NCBI GenBank assembly: GCA_018725485.1
Contig: QLUP01000041.1
Span: 1 to 8,147, forward strand
DNA from: Candidatus Lithacetigena glycinireducens
GTDB lineage: Bacteria > Coprothermobacterota > HKB111
DNA: 8,147 nt
Reading direction: 5' to 3'
Below, piece after piece: positions 1-3,672 of this stretch. Numbering within the stretch: the stretch's first letter is position 1; every line of letters begins with the position of its first letter. Made by a program: the position numbers and the translations under genes. Below the pieces are notes generated by a model, which did no database searches, had not been told where the DNA came from, and worked only from the letters and a program-made list of their open reading frames with translations.

Positions 1-7
1 GGATCTA

Positions 8-36
8 TTGACAAGATAGCGATATAATGGTATATT
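8..36 (+). promoter_or_regulatory. Sigma-70-type promoter P1 upstream of the 73-aa gene
   Basis: TTGACA at 8-13 and TATATT at 31-36 are separated by exactly 17 bases, and TGG just before the -10 box gives an extended -10 element. The predicted start is near A43, leaving a leader of about 31 bases that carries the SD of the next gene. A closer TATAAT at 23-28 is only 9 bases from the -35 and is not the -10. A short inverted repeat (ATAAT 24-28 / ATTAT 34-38) overlaps the -10 and could be an operator, but such AT-rich arms arise easily by chance. Confidence 0.8.
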
Positions 37-60
37 ATTATTATGCTTAAAAAGGGCAAG

Positions 61-68
61 GGAGGTGA
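61..68 (+). promoter_or_regulatory. Shine-Dalgarno sequence that fixes the start at 74
   Basis: GGAGGTGA lies five bases before ATG 74. The in-frame GTG at 65 is inside this SD, so it cannot be the start. Confidence 0.85.
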
Positions 69-73
69 GAGAA

Positions 74-295
74 ATGATTGATTTGAGTAAGTTTCAAAAG
101 ACAAATGCTTCCAAATTCCGAATGAAGTATATTAGTTTCAATGAGGAAAAAGGGAAGCGAGTGGCTGAATTGCTTGATACGCTCGGCATACGGGCGGGTC
201 AGGCGAGCAGTTTATTTATCGCATTGCTTGAAGATTTGGTAGAGAAGCAAGAAGCAGAAGCAATGGCTTCTCCCAAAGCCAAAGCAAAGCAATAG
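74..295 (+). CDS. Small basic protein, possible ribbon-helix-helix DNA-binding protein (73 aa)
   Basis: I do not recognise this 73-residue protein as a named family. Its layout suggests a ribbon-helix-helix fold: a short strand-like segment (MKYISF, residues 17-22), a first helix (about 24-37), a turn with Gly38 and Gly42, and a second helix (about 43-58), then a lysine/alanine-rich tail (65-73). Ribbon-helix-helix proteins are usually small dimeric repressors, so autoregulation through the promoter just upstream is plausible but unproven. The gene is a self-contained unit, with its own promoter at 8-36, SD at 61-68 and terminator at 311-347. A 5'-truncated second copy lies at 943-1092; residues 23-58 align with it without gaps at about 21 of 36 identities. 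Coding is well supported by the SD and by that paralog; the fold is inference. Confidence 0.75.
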   Translation: MIDLSKFQKTNASKFRMKYISFNEEKGKRVAELLDTLGIRAGQASSLFIALLEDLVEKQEAEAMASPKAKAKQ

Positions 296-310
296 CCAGC
301 AGTAGTGATT

Positions 311-347
311 AAGCCATTCTGTCTACACGGGCAGAATGGCTTTTTTT
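311..347 (+). terminator. Rho-independent terminator
   Basis: An 11-base perfect stem (AAGCCATTCTG 311-321 with CAGAATGGCTT 332-342) closes a 10-base loop. It is followed by a run of seven T (341-347), the first two of which are in the stem. It lies 16 bases after the stop codon of the 73-aa gene and should end that transcript, separating it from the head operon. Confidence 0.92.
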
Positions 348-515
348 GTCTTTTCTGGGAAGCAATTTGTCGGCTTCCTGTGTCCTGTCTCCTGTCTCCT
401 GTCGGCTTCCTGTCATCGGTGTCGGTGTTTTTGGGTTTGGCTTGCTGGTGGCGTCGGTGTCGGTGCTGTTGTTTTCTTTGGCATTGCCGAAAATGAAAAA
501 CCCGAAAATGAAAAA
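348..515. repeat. Low-complexity, repeat-rich noncoding stretch
   Basis: The + strand here is rich in T, C and G, opposite to the purine-rich genes downstream. TGTCGGCTTCCTGT occurs at 369-382 and 400-413, with several CTCCTGT copies between them. GTCGGTG-type units recur at about 418-431 and 454-467. A 14-base direct repeat CCGAAAATGAAAAA lies at 487-500 and 502-515. Short open frames cross it on both strands, but they have no SD, show skewed composition (Cys/Ser/Val-rich) and overlap one another, so I call no gene. Confidence 0.6.
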
Positions 516-544
516 TTTCATTGAAGATTGAAAACACCCCTCAC

Positions 545-742
545 ACAGGATCCAGAAAAATAGAGTTTTCTCTGTAACAGAAAAGTAGAGTTCTCTCTAT
601 TACAGATCCTAGAACAATATCTCTCACACAGGTTCTAGAAAGTACAAGTTACATTTTTCTATTACATTATTCCCGTTACAGGTTCTGAAAATGTTCCTAT
701 ACACGTTTCAAAACCCCTCATACAGATTCCAGAAAGTAGAAA
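545..742. repeat. Degenerate repeat cluster with ACAG(G/A)TTC(C/T)AGAAA core
   Basis: Units beginning with ACAG start at 545, 577, 602, 628, 678 and 722, with spacings of 32, 25, 26, 50 and 44 bases. Four or five continue as a variant of G(G/A)(T/A)(T/C)C(C/T)AGAAA. Within the cluster, TAGAGTT(T/C)TCTCT..ACAG recurs at 561-580 and 586-605 (17 of 20 identical). The outermost units also share their left flank, a CCCCTCA(C/T)ACAG block. The spacing is loosely iteron-like. It may be a decayed regulatory or origin region, or debris linked to the tnpB remnant, whose first codons overlap the last unit. No gene is supported in 531-726. Confidence 0.55.
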
Positions 743-970
743 GAGCTTTTCAAAACTTCTTTCGTAAAGTTAAACAAGGCGATAAGATGGTATGTTTGTT
801 TTTCTGTTAAATACGAACCTGTTAAAAAACCCGTTCCTGATAAATCTATCGGCATTGATGTAGGTATAAAATCTTTTGCCGTTCTTTCTGATGGTGAAGT
901 TATAGATAATCCTAAATACCTTCATAAGTCCAAACAAAAACTTATACTGAGGAGGAGGGCAAAAGGATAA
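727..970 (+). pseudogene. tnpB: tnpB (IS200/IS605-type) remnant, internally deleted and truncated at both ends
   Basis: Two frames encode TnpB-like pieces. Positions 727-789 (frame of 727) encode FQKVERAFQNFFRKVKQGDK, matching the RAFQNFFRRVK block known from TnpB N-terminal halves. From about 788 the next frame encodes WYVCFSVKYEP followed by the RuvC-I segment IGIDVGIKSFAVLSDGEVID (848-907) with NPKYL after it, and stops at TAA 968-970. In intact TnpB these blocks are separated by roughly 60-80 residues, so the middle is deleted and the frame broken. Everything after the first RuvC block, including the later catalytic acidic residues and zinc finger, is missing. TnpB is an RNA-guided nuclease of IS200/IS605-group elements; this copy cannot be functional. 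I see no clear element ends or partner tnpA. Confidence 0.85.
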
Positions 971-1092
971 CAGGGCTACTGGACTGGTTGGGGGTTTTTC
1001 CCGCTCAGGCAAGTGATTTATTTATCGCACTGCTAGAGGAGAAAGTAAAACAAAGGAACAACGAGAGGAAAAAGTCCCTATTGACAAAGTAA
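943..1092 (+). pseudogene. 5'-truncated paralog of the 73-aa gene
   Basis: From about 943 the frame reads YTEEEGKRITGLLDWLGVF, then QASDLFIALLEEKVKQ, and ends at TAA 1090-1092. It aligns without gaps to residues 23-58 of the 73-aa protein at 74-295 (about 21 of 36 identical). At DNA level, 1006-1040 matches 200-234 at 28 of 35 bases, including TTTATTTATCGCA. The C-terminal tails differ. The frame is open only back to 928 and lacks ATG or GTG; TTG 988 would discard most of the first helix. The N-terminal portion has been replaced by the tnpB remnant, with the join near 941-950. Non-standard initiation after the SD-like GGAGGAGGG (951-959) cannot be fully excluded, but a remnant is the simpler reading. 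Confidence 0.75.
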
Positions 1093-1109
1093 AGATAATA
1101 TCGTATAAT
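1081..1109 (+). promoter_or_regulatory. Consensus sigma-70-type promoter P2 for the head operon
   Basis: TTGACA (1081-1086) and TATAAT (1104-1109) both match consensus exactly with 17-base spacing. The -35 box overlaps the last codons of the truncated paralog. The bases from 1110 to 1116 are all pyrimidines, so the first purine available for initiation is A1117, the first base of the terS ATG. P2 shares CTATTGACAA and a GATA at the same offset (13 bases from the -35 start) with P1 at 8-36. No other convincing promoter lies between here and the end of the window. Confidence 0.9.
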
Positions 1110-1116
1110 TTCTCTC

Positions 1117-1548
1117 ATGGAGAAGTTCACACAAGGGTTAAGACAGCACATAGACCTAGAGAAAGGTATTCCTGACAGCAGTGCTGTTCCTGGCTCACCA
1201 CCGCAACCCTCACCAAGTAGTGATAAAACAATGGGACAGCACTGCTTAAACAGAGTAAAGATGCTGTTGAAATATGGTCTATCAGAGGAGAAGATAAGGA
1301 AAGCGAACATAAAGGATGTTGCGATTTGCATAGAGATACTTCTAAAGAAGAGCAAAGAACTAGGGGTCAGCATAGAGGAGGAGCAGAGGGCAGAGGCAAA
1401 AGGAGTAAATGAGATAAAAGAAAAGGAGATAGTGGATGCAGTTACAAACATCGGTAGGCGAGCAGGAATTTACACCGACCTTATTAGAGAGGCAACTACT
1501 CCAAAACTATCCGTGCCTACGGGTAATACCGCACCAAGGGCAGATTAG
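1117..1548 (+). CDS. terS: Probable terminase small subunit (143 aa)
   Basis: The terminase small subunit recognises phage DNA and delivers it to the large subunit for packaging. The call rests on position directly before terL and on a helical core (residues 44-85) containing LLKYGLSEEKIRKANIKDVA and then IEILLKKSKELGV; this resembles the short helix-turn-helix and 'KD.AI...ILL.K' pattern of phage proteins that precede terL. Residues 18-38 are Ser/Pro-rich and look disordered. A charged region follows (86-105), and the last 37 codons overlap terL in another frame. ATG 1117 has no SD and coincides with the predicted transcription start, implying leaderless translation. ATG 1231 (Met39) is an alternative that keeps the helical core, but it also lacks an SD. 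Confidence 0.65.
   Translation: MEKFTQGLRQHIDLEKGIPDSSAVPGSPPQPSPSSDKTMGQHCLNRVKMLLKYGLSEEKIRKANIKDVAICIEILLKKSKELGVSIEEEQRAEAKGVNEIKEKEIVDAVTNIGRRAGIYTDLIREATTPKLSVPTGNTAPRAD
1142..1241. other. Candidate packaging (pac/cos) recognition region inside terS
   Basis: GACAGCA occurs at 1142-1148, 1174-1180 and 1235-1241. The middle copy is part of the palindrome ACAGCA-G-TGCTGT (1175-1187). The segment encodes the low-complexity Ser/Pro linker of TerS, where protein constraint should be weak. Some known phages, such as P22, carry their packaging site within the small terminase gene. This is a hypothesis from repeats and position only. Confidence 0.25.
1423..1428 (+). promoter_or_regulatory. Shine-Dalgarno sequence for terL, inside terS
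   Basis: AAGGAG lies seven bases before ATG 1436. It supports the terL start deep inside the terS reading frame rather than a start after the terS stop. Confidence 0.75.
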
Positions 1549-2953
1549 GTTTGCAAGGGATACAGGGAAGATCGTCTTTCTGATAGGGGGTAAACGCTCA
1601 GGGAAGACTCACATCGGGGCCTGGAAGGCGGCTATGTTATCTCTGGGTCTTCACCCAAAGATAAAGATACCAGTGCCTAATGCTGGTTGGATTTGCTCTA
1701 CTGATTATCCTCAATCCAGAGATGTCTTACAACCAAGGGTAATTTCAATGATAGGGGAAGATAACATTAAGGATTGGAACGAGGTGGCAAAGGAGTTATA
1801 CTTAAATAACGGGTCAATTATAAGTTTTAAGTCATACGATAGTGGGTGGGAAAAGTTTCGCTCGGCGGGGAAGCACTGGATTTTCTTTGATGAGGAGCCA
1901 CCAGAGAGGGTTTGGAAGGAGAGTATTATCCGATGGGTAGATGAGATGCCCCATATCTTTGTGACGATGACACCAGAGAAAGGGCATACCTGGGTCTATA
2001 AGAAGTATTTTCAGAAGCAATCCGCTACAAAGAGTTCTTTTCACTTCACTTCTACTTTTCTTAATCCTTATCTTAAAAAAGAGGAGTTAGATGTTATTCA
2101 GGAGGGGTGGACAGAGGAAGAGAAAAGGATGTTCCTGCACGGGGAGTTTGTGTCCTTGTCAGGGATGTGCATATTTGAGTTAGGGAAATACTCCTATGAG
2201 GAGATTATTAGAAGGGATAAGGAGGCGCTGAGAGGGACCATAGTGGTAGATAAGAAAAGGACTTATAGGGAGAGAGTTAATTTTGTCCGATTGGATAATA
2301 GGAGTGCTGGCTTAAAGATTTATAGAGAACCGTCCCATATGGAGAGATATTTCTTAGGGGCTGATGTAGGGGAGGGGCTATCTGATGGGAATTTTTCTGT
2401 GGCACAGGTAATAAACGAGCGCTTGCAACACTGTGCAGAGTATAGAGGGAGAGTTCCGCCAGATGAGTTTGCAAATATCATCTATGGGTTAGGTAAATAC
2501 TATAACACAGCACTTGCAGGAGTGGAGAAGAACGCACACGGATTAACAACGGTCACCTACCTTAAAAAGGACTATCCAGTGTCTCGGCTATGGGCATCTA
2601 CTGCTATCTGGACCAAACGAGAAGAGGAAGACCAGGATAGGTTCGGGTGGGATACCAATGAGAGGACTAAACCGTTCCTTATAAATAACCTGAGGAGGGT
2701 TTTAAGGGACGGGTCATTGGAGATAAATTCCCCTACACTCTTTGAGGAGTTATCTACTTATGTTCGCCTGACAAAGGGTAAGATAGGGGCTGATTATGGT
2801 TGTTTTGATGATACAGTGATGTCTATGGGTATAGCGGTATCTATGTGGTTTGAGAAGATGTATGGGAGACCACAGGCAATGTTCCAAGCGCTCAAGGAAG
2901 CGATAGGGATAAAGCAGAGGCGGAGGATAGGGAATCTAATCACGGGGTATTAA
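1436..2953 (+). CDS. terL: Terminase large subunit (ATPase/nuclease), 505 aa
   Basis: This is the motor that pumps DNA into the prohead and cuts the concatemer. The N-terminal ATPase shows HQGQIRF (33-39), Walker A GGKRSGKT (51-58), Walker B IFFDEE (149-154, with D152 and E153) and the coupling motif VTMTP (176-180). The C-terminal RuvC/RNase H-like nuclease shows GADVGEG (first acid D310), AGVEKN (second acid E364) and CFDD (third acids D458/D459). The length is normal for the family. ATG 1436 has a good SD and gives a 113-base overlap with terS. TerL starts before residue 33 would be expected anyway because the HQGQ motif lies close to the ATPase fold. TAA 2951-2953 is one base before the next ATG. 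Confidence 0.96.
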   Translation: MQLQTSVGEQEFTPTLLERQLLQNYPCLRVIPHQGQIRFARDTGKIVFLIGGKRSGKTHIGAWKAAMLSLGLHPKIKIPVPNAGWICSTDYPQSRDVLQPRVISMIGEDNIKDWNEVAKELYLNNGSIISFKSYDSGWEKFRSAGKHWIFFDEEPPERVWKESIIRWVDEMPHIFVTMTPEKGHTWVYKKYFQKQSATKSSFHFTSTFLNPYLKKEELDVIQEGWTEEEKRMFLHGEFVSLSGMCIFELGKYSYEEIIRRDKEALRGTIVVDKKRTYRERVNFVRLDNRSAGLKIYREPSHMERYFLGADVGEGLSDGNFSVAQVINERLQHCAEYRGRVPPDEFANIIYGLGKYYNTALAGVEKNAHGLTTVTYLKKDYPVSRLWASTAIWTKREEEDQDRFGWDTNERTKPFLINNLRRVLRDGSLEINSPTLFEELSTYVRLTKGKIGADYGCFDDTVMSMGIAVSMWFEKMYGRPQAMFQALKEAIGIKQRRRIGNLITGY

Positions 2954-2954
2954 G

Positions 2955-3188
2955 ATGAGGAAAAGAAAAGAAGGAGAGAAGAAGTCCTCTCCTCCACTAT
3001 CAAGAAGGGAGTTTCAAAGGGAATTAAGGAGAAGGGAAAAGTTCCCAGAGTATATTAGACCTCTTCCACCATTACCAACGGAAGTAGTAGATAAAGAGTT
3101 TCAAAAGTTCCAAGAGGGCAAAATACCACTCCCAGAAGGTGGGTGGATGGACAGGTGGGGGAGGAGGAGGGAATATAGGAGGAGGTGA
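2955..3188 (+). CDS. Small highly basic protein of unknown function (77 aa)
   Basis: I do not recognise the family. The protein is very rich in Arg, Lys, Glu and Pro, with a basic N-terminus (MRKRKEGEKK), a central Pro-rich segment (about 36-42, RPLPPLP) and a basic C-terminus ending RRREYRRR. It is probably largely disordered and able to bind nucleic acid, but that is inference from composition. It starts one base after the terL stop without a good SD of its own (only GGGG near 2943), which suggests translational coupling to terL. Its stop codon TGA (3186-3188) lies inside the SD of the next gene. Its position between terL and portal fits a minor head or packaging accessory role. Confidence 0.65.
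   Translation: MRKRKEGEKKSSPPLSRREFQRELRRREKFPEYIRPLPPLPTEVVDKEFQKFQEGKIPLPEGGWMDRWGRRREYRRR
3181..3188 (+). promoter_or_regulatory. Strong Shine-Dalgarno sequence selecting a TTG start
   Basis: GGAGGTGA sits five bases before TTG 3194, the same arrangement as at 61-76. It overlaps the stop of the preceding gene. It has no good ATG partner, so TTG 3194 is the likely start. Confidence 0.65.
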
Positions 3189-3193
3189 GAAAA

Positions 3194-3268
3194 TTGCCGA
3201 TAGCAGGAGCAAGAGAGAAGTCAGGCAGAAGTCCATTTACCAAGAAAGGGAAGGTGATAAAGAAATAA
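3194..3268 (+). CDS. Micro-protein, basic (24 aa), TTG start
   Basis: The reading frame from TTG 3194 encodes 24 residues beginning MPIAGAREKSGRSPFTKKG and ending with lysines. A near-perfect SD at 3181-3188 precedes it, which is hard to explain unless something is translated here. Its stop TAA overlaps the next start (TAATG, 3266-3270), a pattern repeated at the following junction. No family is recognised. The sequence is basic, with Gly, Ser and Pro, like other tiny phage head-region proteins. The GTG at 3185 in the same frame is inside the SD and is rejected as start. Confidence 0.55.
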   Translation: MPIAGAREKSGRSPFTKKGKVIKK

Positions 3269-3408
3269 TGGTAGTAAAAGTTCCTGGGGGTTACAAGATT
3301 AGGTCCTGTTCTACGGGGAAGTTATATCCTAAGTTGTATCGGACAAGGAGAGAGGCAGAACTTAGAATTAGACAGATGAAGATATTTGGGAAGAGGAGAA
3401 AGAAGTAA
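3268..3408 (+). CDS. Small basic conserved-looking phage protein (46 aa)
   Basis: ATG 3268 overlaps the preceding stop (TAATG) and has AAGGTGAT about ten bases upstream. The 46-residue product has a pattern VPGGYKIRSCSTGKLYPK, then TRREAELRIRQMKIF, then a basic tail (GKRRKK). This resembles short phage proteins with a 'GGYK..S..TGK.......EA..R..Q' layout found near structural genes: two or three strands followed by one helix. The function is unknown; a DNA-binding or minor virion role is possible. A longer frame from GTG 3139 exists but would overlap two better-supported genes, so I use 3268. Confidence 0.65.
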   Translation: MVVKVPGGYKIRSCSTGKLYPKLYRTRREAELRIRQMKIFGKRRKK

Positions 3409-3617
3409 TGCCAACTTACAGAGTAATTTTTAAGTCAGGTAAGGAGGCAAGAGTAGAGGTGCCTCAACTTCTTGATATGGAGGGGGATTTTAAAATATTT
3501 GATAAGATAAATAAAGTAATTGGTTTTATGTGTAAGGAGGATATCTCTTACATACAAAAAATATTTGTTAAGGAGGAGAAGAGGGGCAATGAAAAAGGTG
3601 AAAATACCATTAAATAA
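3408..3617 (+). CDS. Small protein of unknown function (69 aa)
   Basis: ATG 3408 overlaps the preceding stop TAA (3406-3408), again as TAATG, with GAGGAG at 3393-3398 as SD. The N-terminus looks like a small beta-rich unit (TYRVIFKSGKEARVEV, residues 3-18), with a middle segment GDFKIFDKINKVIGFMCKED (26-45) and a charged C-terminus. The pattern 'YRV.FKSG....V....' is seen in many small phage accessory proteins, but I cannot assign a family. It is coupled to its upstream neighbour, and its last 29 bases overlap the next micro-gene in a different frame. Confidence 0.65.
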   Translation: MPTYRVIFKSGKEARVEVPQLLDMEGDFKIFDKINKVIGFMCKEDISYIQKIFVKEEKRGNEKGENTIK

Positions 3618-3672
3618 GGTTCGCTTGCAAAAGCAATTAGCAATAAAAGGAGCGAGGAAGGTAGGAAAATAA
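3589..3672 (+). CDS. Micro-protein, very basic (27 aa)
   Basis: ATG 3589 follows AAGGAGGAG (3570-3578) by ten bases. The 27-residue product begins MKKVKIPLNKVRLQKQLAIK and ends ARKVGK; about a third of it is Lys/Arg, with one likely amphipathic helix. It overlaps the end of the 69-aa gene by 29 bases and stops at TAA 3670-3672, immediately before the portal GTG at 3673. It may serve mainly to couple ribosomes into the portal gene, or may encode a real small nucleic-acid-binding peptide. No family is recognised. Confidence 0.5.
   Translation: MKKVKIPLNKVRLQKQLAIKGARKVGK

Noticed and set aside
23-28. TATAAT as the -10 box of P1
   Set aside because: It lies only 9 bases from the TTGACA; TATATT at 31-36 gives the correct 17-base spacing and an extended -10.
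305-537. Overlapping short open frames on both strands just after the terminator
   Set aside because: They lie in low-complexity DNA, start inside or next to the terminator, lack SDs and encode biased Cys/Ser/Val or Lys/Thr strings.
521-742. Possible CRISPR array (GATTGAAAAC near 526 and repeated units after it)
   Set aside because: The units are short, degenerate and irregularly spaced, with no constant 23-37 base repeat, and no cas gene is present.
770-1451. Minus-strand frames at 770-1012 and 1005-1451
   Set aside because: They lie antisense to the tnpB remnant, its fused paralog and terS, have no SD, and show no recognisable motifs.
3139-3408. An 89-aa gene starting at GTG 3139
   Set aside because: Its first 43 codons overlap the 77-aa and 24-aa genes and have no SD of their own; ATG 3268 with the TAATG overlap is better.
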